A stretch of 33,299 bases of DNA, taken from positions 1 through 33,299 of the IMG/VR virus record IMGVR_UViG_3300037558_002251, one strand, 5' to 3'. Below, one piece after another: positions 21,520 to 29,079 of the stretch. Under the pieces are notes generated by a model. The model was not told the DNA's origin. It saw only the letters and a list, made by a program, of their open reading frames with translations, and made no database searches. A program made the position numbers and the translations under genes. Within the stretch, counting starts at the first letter, position 1. The number at the start of each line of letters is the position of its first letter. This DNA comes from a virus.

Positions 21520-22107
21520 TCATCCCCACACATCACAATCCTCTTTCCAACTACAATAATTACATATCCATCCTTTCACTCCCGCTGGCGGCACTCCCAC
21601 TTCAATCGCAAACATTATCCTATCCCTTTTCCTCTCCATCTCTTTCCATATCTCACTCTTACTTCTCTCAATTGTAAAAATAAATGGTCTAACTTTTCTA
21701 TTTGCCACATCAATATACACTACCCCGCCATACTTTATATCCTCATTGAACTGCTTCCAATACATTGCACTATAATACTCTACCTGCCTCACATGATGTT
21801 CATATGGTCTTTTTGGTATAAACCTTGCTGTCTTCTTGTCAATAAGTATCTTCTCTCCATTAATCACTATCACATCATCAAACTTGCCCACTATCCCTTC
21901 AACTATAAGCTCTTCTTCATGCTCTTCGCCCAACGCTAACTCATGTAATGCCTTCCCCACCCAAAAAGTCACCTTAGTCTCTTCACTTAAACTATTATCA
22001 TGTCCATTCATTAAATTAAAATATGCTCTCCTCGCACAATCATAGACCAAGTCACTCACATGCAATCCCTCCCTATCTTCCGAAAGATACTCATCTACCT
22101 TTCTCAT
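21520..22107 (-). CDS. Cas4-like PD-(D/E)XK nuclease with Fe-S cysteines
   Basis: The start at 22107 follows GAGGTGGTG; an in-frame TTG at 22167 overlaps the upstream gene. The product (195 aa) has a first Cys in DLVYDCARRAYF (C24), then GKFDDVIVINGEKILIDKKT as the D/E-x-K core, QVEYYSAMYW, and a final cluster CNYCSWKEDC. Four cysteines fit the Cas4/AddB-type Fe-S cluster. Stand-alone Cas4-like nucleases are common in archaeal viruses, acting in recombination or end-processing. There is no cas gene nearby. Confidence 0.85.
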   Translation of the reverse strand: MRKVDEYLSEDREGLHVSDLVYDCARRAYFNLMNGHDNSLSEETKVTFWVGKALHELALGEEHEEELIVEGIVGKFDDVIVINGEKILIDKKTARFIPKRPYEHHVRQVEYYSAMYWKQFNEDIKYGGVVYIDVANRKVRPFIFTIERSKSEIWKEMERKRDRIMFAIEVGVPPAGVKGWICNYCSWKEDCDVWG

Positions 22108-22123
22108 CACCACCTCTTTCACT

Positions 22124-22777
22124 TTACTCTCTAACTCTGACAAACTTTGAACCGTCGCCACTCTCAAACACCTCTACATATGGCTCGAATACCTTTATAT
22201 CAAGTCCTCTACTCTTCACCATCTGCCTAAACACACTCAAAGCCAAATCACCTGTCTCTCTCAATCTATTTAATAAAAGCTCAGCTGACTCTGGTAGTCT
22301 CTCAACCTTCTGCCATTCACTAACTTTTAATTCTTTCCGCCCTTTATAACCACTTACAACCTTGCCCTTGACAACTATCTCGTCGCCAATCTTAATATCC
22401 ATTAAGTCATTCTTTGTCTTTGGTAAATCCTCGACATATATCACATCTTCCTCGTCGCCAAGCAAAAATCCTCTATTTATCAATTCCACTTTTCCCTCTC
22501 CACAATCACACGCCTTTCTCCAACACCTTGGACAACCTTGTCTCTTTCTATCTCTTATATCTGCCACTATTCCTTGCAATTCTACGAACTCTCCTACTTC
22601 CACTTCGCCAATCTTCTTTTTCTCGAAACTATTAAATTCACTACCGCCTCTTGCCCTATGCTCCCTTTCCCAAAATATCCTTGCCAACTTAACATTATTC
22701 CAATACCTTGCATTACTCTCCTGTGGAAATTTCTCTCTAAACCACTTCAACACTTCCTCATCACTTGGTACTTGCAT
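22124..22777 (-). CDS. RPA-like OB-fold single-strand DNA-binding protein
   Basis: The ATG at 22777 overlaps the upstream stop as TAATG behind GGGAGGTGG (217 aa). After a helical N-terminus, IGEVEVGEFVELQGIVADI starts an OB fold with an inserted zinc knuckle CPRCWRKACDCG. KIGDEIVVKGKVV is a later barrel strand. This resembles archaeal RPA subunits. It fits with the neighbouring nucleases and polymerase as part of the replication apparatus. Confidence 0.7.
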   Translation of the reverse strand: MQVPSDEEVLKWFREKFPQESNARYWNNVKLARIFWEREHRARGGSEFNSFEKKKIGEVEVGEFVELQGIVADIRDRKRQGCPRCWRKACDCGEGKVELINRGFLLGDEEDVIYVEDLPKTKNDLMDIKIGDEIVVKGKVVSGYKGRKELKVSEWQKVERLPESAELLLNRLRETGDLALSVFRQMVKSRGLDIKVFEPYVEVFESGDGSKFVRVRE

Positions 22778-22974
22778 TAAACCACCTCCCACTTACCATT
22801 AACCATTTTCTCATACACTCTCTTAACCTCATCTGCACTTAATACTCTACACAACTCACCCACTATCCCTGCATACTCATCCTCTCCATATCGATAAAAT
22901 AAAATAAGTCGCAAAGCATCTCTCAAACTCATCCTAACTCTCACCTGTCCATCTAACACAATTCTCTCCATCAT
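22777..22974 (-). CDS. Small protein of 65 aa, unknown
   Basis: The ATG at 22974 overlaps the upstream stop as ATGA. The product MMERIVLDGQVRVRMSLRDA has one strand and several helices (LRLILFYRYGEDEYAGIVGE). A strand-helix-helix fold, perhaps DNA-binding, but no clear family. Confidence 0.6.
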   Translation of the reverse strand: MMERIVLDGQVRVRMSLRDALRLILFYRYGEDEYAGIVGELCRVLSADEVKRVYEKMVNGKWEVV

Positions 22975-23174
22975 ACCATCTTCTGTAATTTCATTGCCAA
23001 CCACGCAATCTCTTTCTCATCTAACTTCATACTTATTTTCTCACTCTCAAGCTGACTTCCCTTTATCCCTTTCTGCATTGATATAAACGCTCCGCCTTCC
23101 GTCTTATCCACTCTCAATGTTCTCCACTCTTTTGTCTTCTCCGAAAACCTAAATATCTTTATCTCCTCACTCAT
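22971..23174 (-). CDS. PC4-like small DNA-binding protein candidate, 67 aa
   Basis: The ATG at 23174 follows GGTGAGTAAAA. The order is four strands and a last helix: IKIFRFSEKTKEWRTLRV, TEGGAFISMQKG, SEKISMKLDEKEIAWLAMKL. This resembles the PC4/Sub1 single-strand DNA-binding fold, including the basic loop and C-terminal helix. Resemblance is weak, but the position beside the RPA-like gene supports a DNA-binding role. Confidence 0.5.
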   Translation of the reverse strand: MSEEIKIFRFSEKTKEWRTLRVDKTEGGAFISMQKGIKGSQLESEKISMKLDEKEIAWLAMKLQKMV

Positions 23175-23180
23175 TTTTAC

Positions 23181-23372
23181 TCACCTCCATTTCTTCTCCT
23201 TTCTCTTCTCTCTCCTCTCATCCTCTTTCGTCTTCTTATCCTTAACCCACCAACCTCCTAACACTGGCTTCCTTACCCAATCTCTACTCTCTCTCCACCA
23301 CCTCCCGCACTTACATAAATATGGAAGACTCTCGCCTATTTCCATTCCGCACTTGCACTCCCATTTACTCAT
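23181..23372 (-). CDS. Small zinc-ribbon-like basic protein of 63 aa
   Basis: The ATG at 23372 begins MSKWECKCGMEIGESLPYLC with CxC pairs (CKC and CKC), which could form a zinc site. The last 20 residues are almost all charged (KTKEDERREKRKEKKW). It may bind nucleic acid. It overlaps the upstream gene by eight bases. Confidence 0.65.
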   Translation of the reverse strand: MSKWECKCGMEIGESLPYLCKCGRWWRESRDWVRKPVLGGWWVKDKKTKEDERREKRKEKKWR

Positions 23373-23538
23373 CTACTATCTCCTCCAATAGTTTAATTAA
23401 AAATTCTCTGAAATCTATCCATATCCTATGCCCATCCACACTCAAAACAATTTCGTCGCCATCCATCTCAATCTCTAATATCTCCCTCTCTAACTCCTCA
23501 CTTCCCTTATCTCCAAAACTACATACCATATCCTTCAT
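23365..23538 (-). CDS. Small protein of 57 aa, unknown
   Basis: The start at 23538 follows GGAGGTGAGAGT. The product MKDMVCSFGDKGSEELEREI is acidic with beta strands (DEIVLSVDGHRIWIDF) and a C-terminal helix. No family recognised. Confidence 0.6.
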   Translation of the reverse strand: MKDMVCSFGDKGSEELEREILEIEMDGDEIVLSVDGHRIWIDFREFLIKLLEEIVDE

Positions 23539-23542
23539 ACTC

Positions 23543-23716
23543 TCACCTCCGTACGAAATACACACAATTACTCCACCACTGAGCACTTGGAATCAACTCA
23601 CATCCTCCTCGCTGTAGTCCTTTCCACCTCTTACAATTAGCACACATAGTCTTTATACCTAATAAGTTTCTTATCGCAATCTCTACCATCCACACATACC
23701 AAGCAATAGTTCTCAT
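23543..23716 (-). CDS. Small Cys-containing protein of 57 aa
   Basis: The ATG at 23716 follows GTGAGGTGGTAGT. The product MRTIAWYVWMVEIAIRNLLG has a hydrophobic helix followed by CANCKRWKGLQRGGC and a last Cys, a possible metal site. Its end carries the GGAGGTGAGAGT used by the next gene. Confidence 0.55.
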   Translation of the reverse strand: MRTIAWYVWMVEIAIRNLLGIKTMCANCKRWKGLQRGGCELIPSAQWWSNCVYFVRR

Positions 23717-23728
23717 ACTACCACCTCA

Positions 23729-25744
23729 CTAACATAATTTCACCTGCCTATACACACCATTACCAGTAATAACACCATCCACACCTATACTCTCAAAAAT
23801 TCTACTTGCCACTGCAACCACCTGCCCTTTCCAGTAATAGTCGTAATCTATCCTATACCTCTTCAAATCACTCTCATTAACCACTGGCTCTACATCTCCA
23901 TTTGCATACACAAACCTCACCTTCCCGTCAATAAAAGCATCTCTCGCCTTCGCCAAAGCTCTCAAATGTGGCAAGTTCAAATTCTTATACTCATCTTTTT
24001 TCTTAAATCCTTTCACTATCACCAACTTACTATCATACTTTCCATTATATAAATCTTTCCTAACATTAGACAAATACTTTAACAATTCACTATCACTCGC
24101 TTCATTAAAAATCATATTTATCAAATCCCTCTGCACATCCTTAGCCAATCTACACCAATCACCGCGCCTAACCTCAACACCTCTTATTATCTCTCTACCA
24201 TCAATAGTCCTTCCCCAATATCTCTTCTTAGCCGCACTATCACCACTCTTAAAGAAAATCATCTTTTCAATCACCTCCTCAACCTTTACTTTGTATGGCT
24301 TAATATAACTATTCAATAACTTTGCCAAACTCTCCGCAACCACCTCATTAACACTCTCACCCACACTTACCATCATACCATCCGTATCAAGATACACAAC
24401 CTCAAAACCATTTTCCTGTAAAAACTTATCTGCTTTCTGTATTATCTCCCTTCCTTTTAAAGTAACCCTCTCTGCCTTATCAAAATCACACCACCTAAAG
24501 TACGAATTCCCAAGACTTCCATAGAATGAGTTTATGACTGGTTTTAACATCTCTTGCATTGTCTTTTCTTTCTTATCTCCTGTCTCTTTCCACTTTCTTC
24601 TATGTCTCTCCCTCTGCTCCATTAGCTTCTTCACTATGTGTGGATACACTTCACCATTAAAACCATCTATATCTATATTCTCATTGACAATTATGTTCGG
24701 ATACAGCGCAACAAAATCTAAATACACTATATTATCAACAACTCCAAATCTCCTTGCATCTACAAACGCACCGATATAATCTCTTTTCTCTACAACTTTC
24801 ACATTCGGCGCAACATATCCTAACTCTCTCAACCTCCTTAACACTAAAGTATCAGCCAACTGAATCGGTGTACACATCTCTAACAATAAGTTACAATAAT
24901 TTGCCAACTCCAATCTCACCTCACTAAATCCATACCTCTCATCAATCTCCCTTACCAACTCAACATCTCTCATATTATACTTAAACAGTTCATCCTTACT
25001 CATCTCACTCACTTTCTTTTTAATACTTACCTTTCCTCCTATTCCCTCATGCTTAGCCACTTCATCCAAACTATATGACTCTAATCCCTTAATCGCAAAC
25101 CTGTACCTATTCAAAATATCAATTTTCTCAGTAAATGCTAACCGCCCATAACTCACACCCAAATACTCACATCTCTTTAATAAATGATAGTAGTCAAATT
25201 CAACATTCCATCCCGCCAACACACCAATCCTCTCTTTCTCCAATAAATCAATAAAATCTCTTAACATTTCTTGCTCAGTATCATAATCCCCTCGCCATAA
25301 CCAATTATCATCTAAACCAATACACAAAATCTCATACTTACCATGTTCGTTCGGCACTCCCTTACTATCATCGACTTCAATATCAATATAACTAACTCCA
25401 TCATACTTTACTTTTAACACTTTATCTATTAAAAGCCGTCTAATAAACTTCAAATCACACTCATATGTCACATATCCTCTTTTCTCCAAATCATCTCTTA
25501 AATACGCTACTTGCGCTGGTTTCTCAGTCTCGAACCTTATAACTCTTTGACCAGTTATACTCTTCAAATCACTATCCTCGACACTCACAACATACTTTAA
25601 TCTATCTATGTCTTTTCTCGCCCCTAAATTCACAAATCCGTATGGTAATACTTTACATGATATCTCTTTATATCTACCATCAAACACACCAATTATCCTT
25701 AGTCCATCTTCATCAACCTTGTACGACGCTCTTCCAGATATCAT
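23729..25744 (-). CDS. polB: Family B DNA polymerase
   Basis: The start is placed at 25744 (671 aa), overlapping a 45-aa gene as ATGA; an upstream frame to 25810 exists but the N-terminus ISGRASYKVDEDGLRIIGVF already aligns with archaeal polymerase starts. Exonuclease motifs: YIDIEVDD (D121/E123), WNVEFDYYHL (N180/D184) and YNMRDVEL (Y256/D260). Polymerase motifs: VYLDFVALYPN (A), KPVINSFYGSLG (B) and YLDTDGMM (C). Motif C has Gly where most enzymes have Ser after DTD. The C-terminal thumb is shorter than in cellular PolB. It replicates viral DNA with proofreading. Confidence 0.95.
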   Translation of the reverse strand: MISGRASYKVDEDGLRIIGVFDGRYKEISCKVLPYGFVNLGARKDIDRLKYVVSVEDSDLKSITGQRVIRFETEKPAQVAYLRDDLEKRGYVTYECDLKFIRRLLIDKVLKVKYDGVSYIDIEVDDSKGVPNEHGKYEILCIGLDDNWLWRGDYDTEQEMLRDFIDLLEKERIGVLAGWNVEFDYYHLLKRCEYLGVSYGRLAFTEKIDILNRYRFAIKGLESYSLDEVAKHEGIGGKVSIKKKVSEMSKDELFKYNMRDVELVREIDERYGFSEVRLELANYCNLLLEMCTPIQLADTLVLRRLRELGYVAPNVKVVEKRDYIGAFVDARRFGVVDNIVYLDFVALYPNIIVNENIDIDGFNGEVYPHIVKKLMEQRERHRRKWKETGDKKEKTMQEMLKPVINSFYGSLGNSYFRWCDFDKAERVTLKGREIIQKADKFLQENGFEVVYLDTDGMMVSVGESVNEVVAESLAKLLNSYIKPYKVKVEEVIEKMIFFKSGDSAAKKRYWGRTIDGREIIRGVEVRRGDWCRLAKDVQRDLINMIFNEASDSELLKYLSNVRKDLYNGKYDSKLVIVKGFKKKDEYKNLNLPHLRALAKARDAFIDGKVRFVYANGDVEPVVNESDLKRYRIDYDYYWKGQVVAVASRIFESIGVDGVITGNGVYRQVKLC

Positions 25745-25878
25745 CTTATCACTCTCTTCGATTTTAAAGTGTAAATCATTCCTCTTATTCCATACATATC
25801 CATCCACCAATGCTCAAACAATTCTCCATACATTCTCCCATCACCCAACACATACCAGACATCATATATCTCTTTCAT
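25741..25878 (-). CDS. Small protein of 45 aa, unknown
   Basis: The ATG at 25878 follows GTGGGAAGGT. The product MKEIYDVWYVLGDGRMYGEL starts in the end of the upstream gene and ends overlapping the polymerase start as ATGA. Because it reads through the longer polymerase frame, it supports the shorter polymerase start. Confidence 0.45.
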   Translation of the reverse strand: MKEIYDVWYVLGDGRMYGELFEHWWMDMYGIRGMIYTLKSKRVIR

Positions 25879-26002
25879 ACCTTCCCACCAGCACATTAAG
25901 CGTTACTAACATCCTTTTCACTATATCCAATGTCTCTCCTCTCACTCTCCTCTTGTATAACTTATTCCTACTCAGATACCATGCTTCTATATTATGCTTC
26001 AT
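25862..26002 (-). CDS. Small basic protein of 46 aa, unknown
   Basis: The ATG at 26002 follows GGGAGGGATTTCT. The product MKHNIEAWYLSRNKLYKRRV is basic and helical. First gene after the repeat cluster at 26033-26096, and possibly transcribed from an AT-rich element there. Confidence 0.5.
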   Translation of the reverse strand: MKHNIEAWYLSRNKLYKRRVRGETLDIVKRMLVTLNVLVGRYERDI

Positions 26003-26023
26003 AGAAATCCCTCCCTCTCTTCA

Positions 26024-26035
26024 ACATATATTTTT
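26024..26035 (-). promoter_or_regulatory. Possible TATA element upstream of polymerase segment
   Basis: The minus strand reads AAAAATATATGT about 22-33 bases before the ATG at 26002. It lacks the ACCAAAA BRE of the other promoters and merges with the AT-rich repeats, so it may be part of an unwinding region rather than a promoter. Confidence 0.25.
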
Positions 26036-26096
26036 AAAAAATTCATTTAAAAAATTCACCTCATGCCCCTTCACCACTCCATCTCATGCCCCTTCA
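26033..26096 (-). repeat. Two nested direct-repeat pairs between primase and polymerase; origin candidate
   Basis: Two exact, adjacent 13-base repeats (26033-26045 and 26046-26058; minus strand TGAATTTTTTAAA) are followed by two exact 14-base repeats (26060-26073 and 26083-26096; minus strand TGAAGGGGCATGAG) spaced 23 bases. An AT-rich block beside iterated GC-richer boxes in a replication-gene junction is a common origin layout. No function is proven. Confidence 0.6.
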
Positions 26097-26209
26097 ACTC
26101 CTTTTATCCATTCTGTAACTTCGTTGAAATCCCAATTCACGAACCAGACCAGACATCCATTTTCTCCAACCACAATCCTAATTATTTCCAACACAGCACT
26201 CACACCCAT
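26084..26209 (-). CDS. Small protein of 41 aa, unknown
   Basis: The ATG at 26209 lies ten bases inside the end of the primase gene. The product MGVSAVLEIIRIVVGENGCL is hydrophobic at first and continues WFVNWDFNEVTEWIKGV. Its stop lies inside the second 14-base repeat. Weak support from codon pattern only; the frame extends upstream within the primase gene. Confidence 0.4.
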   Translation of the reverse strand: MGVSAVLEIIRIVVGENGCLVWFVNWDFNEVTEWIKGVEGA

Positions 26210-27081
26210 AAATTCACACTTGGATAAAACGGACACTTTTCCATGCAAATCCCTTTCTCCATTGCCGTCTTGCACTTGAACGCTTTTATGTTCTTGCTCA
26301 GAATATACTTTAACTGATAGTCAGTCCTGTCTTCTCTAAAATCACTTGCCATCCTAAACACATCCTTCACATCTTCATAATCCCATACTCTCAATAAAAA
26401 CGCCGCTATGTGCAATCTGTAATCATGCTCTAACTCTCCCGTCCTTGCAAGTATCTCCACACCCTCTTGAACACACCTTGGCATTGAACTCATATCCTTT
26501 ATATTCTCAAATAACCTCTCACTTTCACTCTCACTCCTTTCCATCGTCACACTATCATATTCTTTCAACTCTTTCCCTAACTCCTTACTCACCTTACCTT
26601 TCTCTATTAATATCACCTCTCGACCAACATATCCATTAACCGTACCTGGTATCCTTCCCAACTGCCTCATATTACCAATCCTATCCACATATCCCTTTAA
26701 TCCCATATCACACACCCACTTCCTCACCACCTCATTATAACTCTCCAACCTTGTCAACTCTATCAAAAGGTAAACATGATACCCTCGTCCAGTAAAATAG
26801 ACTCTTGGCTCATACTCATGTAATAAATCTAAAACTCTTTCAAGTTTGTTATTCAAATCACCTCGCCCTTCATGGTCATCAATATCCAACCATACCACAT
26901 CAAACATTCTCCTCACAACCTGCCAATTCGCAAATATACTTGCATAACAATCAATGCCTTTCTGAAACTCAATATAATCATATAAATCTATCATATCATT
27001 CGCCACCCTTCTCAACTTACCAATCTCTCTTGGAAACGGATTATCTACTCTCATCCATTTCAATATTTCCTTGATGTTCAT
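26200..27081 (-). CDS. Archaeo-eukaryotic primase with PriL-like Fe-S domain
   Basis: The start at 27081 follows GGTGAGGGGAAAGAA and overlaps the upstream stop as ATGA (293 aa). The catalytic core shows VVWLDIDDHEG (DID at 66-68), FTGRGYHVYL (98-102) and GRIPGTVNGYV (143-147), the three AEP motifs. The C-terminal part has four cysteines (C203, C270, C279, C283) in MPRC, FKC and GICMEKCPFYP, the pattern of the PriL 4Fe-4S domain. A single chain thus combines small and large primase features. It should make primers for the viral polymerase. Confidence 0.87.
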   Translation of the reverse strand: MNIKEILKWMRVDNPFPREIGKLRRVANDMIDLYDYIEFQKGIDCYASIFANWQVVRRMFDVVWLDIDDHEGRGDLNNKLERVLDLLHEYEPRVYFTGRGYHVYLLIELTRLESYNEVVRKWVCDMGLKGYVDRIGNMRQLGRIPGTVNGYVGREVILIEKGKVSKELGKELKEYDSVTMERSESESERLFENIKDMSSMPRCVQEGVEILARTGELEHDYRLHIAAFLLRVWDYEDVKDVFRMASDFREDRTDYQLKYILSKNIKAFKCKTAMEKGICMEKCPFYPSVNLWV

Positions 27082-27194
27082 TTCTTTCCCCTCACCCAAT
27101 TGAAAAACCAATTGTACCATAAATTCATATCCGCATTCACCAGCAAGTCCAAACCCAACTTGCTCACAGTATAAGTGAAAATCTCGTACTTCAT
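27078..27194 (-). CDS. Small protein of 38 aa, unknown
   Basis: The ATG at 27194 overlaps the upstream gene by four bases. The product MKYEIFTYTVSKLGLDLLVN has a hydrophobic middle and a Trp-rich tail ending RGKK. It provides the overlap into the primase start. Confidence 0.5.
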   Translation of the reverse strand: MKYEIFTYTVSKLGLDLLVNADMNLWYNWFFNWVRGKK

Positions 27195-27424
27195 TCGTCC
27201 TTCACCATCGCCACTAATTTAAACTCAGCCCCTTTACCATCACTCCTATTTGCCATATCCAATACATCCAAAATCTTTTTATCTCCCCAAACTTCCAGTT
27301 CTATAGTGAAATCTTCCATTTTATATCCGCCATAACTATTAGTATTAAAGCCAATTTTACTATGCACTGTCATCTTTCTTATCCTTATTGGCACTTCGAT
27401 GTATGAATTAACTATCTTCATCAT
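27191..27424 (-). CDS. Small beta-rich protein of 77 aa, unknown
   Basis: The start (ATG-ATG at 27424/27421) follows GGTGGTT. Alternating strands (SYIEVPIRIRKMTVHSKIGF, FTIELEVWGDKKILDVLD) suggest a small barrel. No family recognised; close to the primase. Confidence 0.6.
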   Translation of the reverse strand: MMKIVNSYIEVPIRIRKMTVHSKIGFNTNSYGGYKMEDFTIELEVWGDKKILDVLDMANRSDGKGAEFKLVAMVKDE

Positions 27425-27563
27425 AACCACCTATGATTGCTCTCGCTAAAACATCACCATGCACCCAATACATCCACTTTGTCCAAAGCTCTTTGTCATA
27501 CCTGAACAGTCTAACCATCGCTTCCTCTTCCGTCATCACAAATACATATGACCTCTTTTTCAT
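27408..27563 (-). CDS. Small protein of 51 aa, unknown
   Basis: The ATG at 27563 follows GGTGAAGTAAAA. The product MKKRSYVFVMTEEEAMVRLF starts with a strand and continues with an aromatic helix (DKELWTKWMYWVHGDVLARA). No family recognised. Confidence 0.55.
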   Translation of the reverse strand: MKKRSYVFVMTEEEAMVRLFRYDKELWTKWMYWVHGDVLARAIIGGYDEDS

Positions 27564-27582
27564 TTTTACTTCACCATTACCA

Positions 27583-28005
27583 TTATATTTTTAATTTCAT
27601 TAAAGTATCTATTTCACTATCATTCAATTTTGGCATTATCAAAGTCAATTCAGAATATAGCTCTGGCTCTGAACACAATGATGTAAAAAACAAAACTCTA
27701 TACTCACTACCATCATCTACTACTCTCCACATATATCTGCCAATTGGAAGTTTCCGTGTATTATAATATTCCTCTCTCGCCCTTCTGTTTAAAAAACTAT
27801 GTCTATCTCTGTAAAAATCACGAACCTCTCTTAAGATTTGATTAATGTATTTTCCAGCATCTTTGTAATTATAATTTCCTGCCACTATCAACAAATTCAC
27901 CACCCTATACACCATATAATCAACAATACCACTCCTTTTATCGAATCCAAGCCTTTCTAATTTATCTACTACAACTTCTTCCACAGCCTTTACAAAATCA
28001 CTCAT
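27583..28005 (-). CDS. Protein of 140 aa, unknown
   Basis: The ATG at 28005 follows GGGTGAATTGCT. The N-terminal half is helical (SDFVKAVEEVVVDKLERLGF, KDAGKYINQILREVRDFYRD), and the rest has strands (PIGRYMWRVVDDGSEYRVLF). No catalytic or metal motif visible. Located between the SWIM-RecA gene and the primase, it could be a replication accessory. Confidence 0.7.
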   Translation of the reverse strand: MSDFVKAVEEVVVDKLERLGFDKRSGIVDYMVYRVVNLLIVAGNYNYKDAGKYINQILREVRDFYRDRHSFLNRRAREEYYNTRKLPIGRYMWRVVDDGSEYRVLFFTSLCSEPELYSELTLIMPKLNDSEIDTLMKLKI

Positions 28006-28011
28006 AGCAAT

Positions 28012-29079
28012 TCACCCTAACTTCTTCTGCTCTGTTTGCGTAAACACTCTATCAATAATTTTCTCATCTGTCACATCTTCATATCCGAAATCCGTTATCT
28101 TCGCCACCGTCGCCTTGCTCCATGCCTTTATGTCCTCTGCCCTCACAAGCCAAAACCTCCTATAATCACTAAACTCTTTACTCGCCCTTCTGTCAATAAA
28201 AACTATCCGCTTGCTGTAATACTGCACTGCACTTCCACCCCTCATCTGCACCTCACTTTCATACGGATTCGTTGGGTCATGGCTCGCATGATTAACCACT
28301 ATAACAGCTATCCCAAACACCTCCTGTAACTTCGCCAATGTCCTTAAAATATACCCAGCGCAATCACTCTTAGCTGGAAAGCTCTGTCTATCCGTTGTAA
28401 ACACTCTCAGCGGACTACTCAGACTATCCAATATCAATACATCAATCTTTGCACTCGCAATATCTTTCATTATCTGCACATCCTCATCCCTTAGCGTCTC
28501 TAACACCTTAAACTCTAACTTACCTTTCTCCTCTTTCTTACCACCTCCCGCACTCTTAAACACTACTTGCACTCTAAAACCTAAATACTCCATTAGTGTC
28601 TCAATACTCTTCTTACTCACCATATACACTTTACCTTTCTTCTCACCAAACCTCGCCACAAACACATCATGCCATTTTCTAATAAATTGACTCATTCCGC
28701 CTTCTGTCTCTAAGTACAGCACATTCAACCCTTGACTTGCAAACCACATTGCCTCTTGATAACATAATAAACTCTTTCCAATTTTTGACATCCCGTAATA
28801 TGCAAATATCTCATCACTATTGTACGCACTCTCACCAAATAAATCATTCACTGCACTTAAACTACTCTTAAATTCTCTCACACCCTTCCCGTTTACAATT
28901 TCCTCAACCTCTATCATCCTCAACTCCTCCACATGCCTACATTTCTTTCTAAACTGAAACCCAACACATGTACAAAAATCCTCTTCCGTAACATGCAATC
29001 CACTCCTCCCCACATACAAACCACTCCTTTTTCCATTAATATATCTTAAGTCTATCCACCTCTCGCTCTGCAACCACAT
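28012..29079 (-). CDS. SWIM zinc finger fused to RecA/RadA-like ATPase
   Basis: The ATG at 29079 follows GGTAGGAGGGT and overlaps the CARF-like gene by 44 bases (355 aa). The N-terminus carries a SWIM finger, FCTCVGFQFRKKCRHVEEL (C36, C38, C47, H49). A RecA-type core follows: Walker A GMSKIGKS (96-103) and Walker B VLILDS (213-218), with VIVVNHASHDP as a motif-3-like strand. There is no RadA helix-hairpin-helix domain. SWIM proteins are known partners in archaeal and eukaryotic recombination (Shu2/SWS1 type). Here a finger and an ATPase are combined in one chain, probably for strand exchange or replication-associated repair. Confidence 0.83.
   Translation of the reverse strand: MWLQSERWIDLRYINGKRSGLYVGRSGLHVTEEDFCTCVGFQFRKKCRHVEELRMIEVEEIVNGKGVREFKSSLSAVNDLFGESAYNSDEIFAYYGMSKIGKSLLCYQEAMWFASQGLNVLYLETEGGMSQFIRKWHDVFVARFGEKKGKVYMVSKKSIETLMEYLGFRVQVVFKSAGGGKKEEKGKLEFKVLETLRDEDVQIMKDIASAKIDVLILDSLSSPLRVFTTDRQSFPAKSDCAGYILRTLAKLQEVFGIAVIVVNHASHDPTNPYESEVQMRGGSAVQYYSKRIVFIDRRASKEFSDYRRFWLVRAEDIKAWSKATVAKITDFGYEDVTDEKIIDRVFTQTEQKKLG

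Noticed and set aside
21520-22107. Cas4-like gene as evidence for a CRISPR locus
   Set aside because: No repeats, cas1, cas2 or effector genes are present; stand-alone Cas4-like nucleases are common in archaeal viruses.
25744-25810. Longer N-terminus for the DNA polymerase
   Set aside because: It overlaps a separate small gene, and the start at 25744 forms an ATGA coupling and aligns with known polymerase N-termini.
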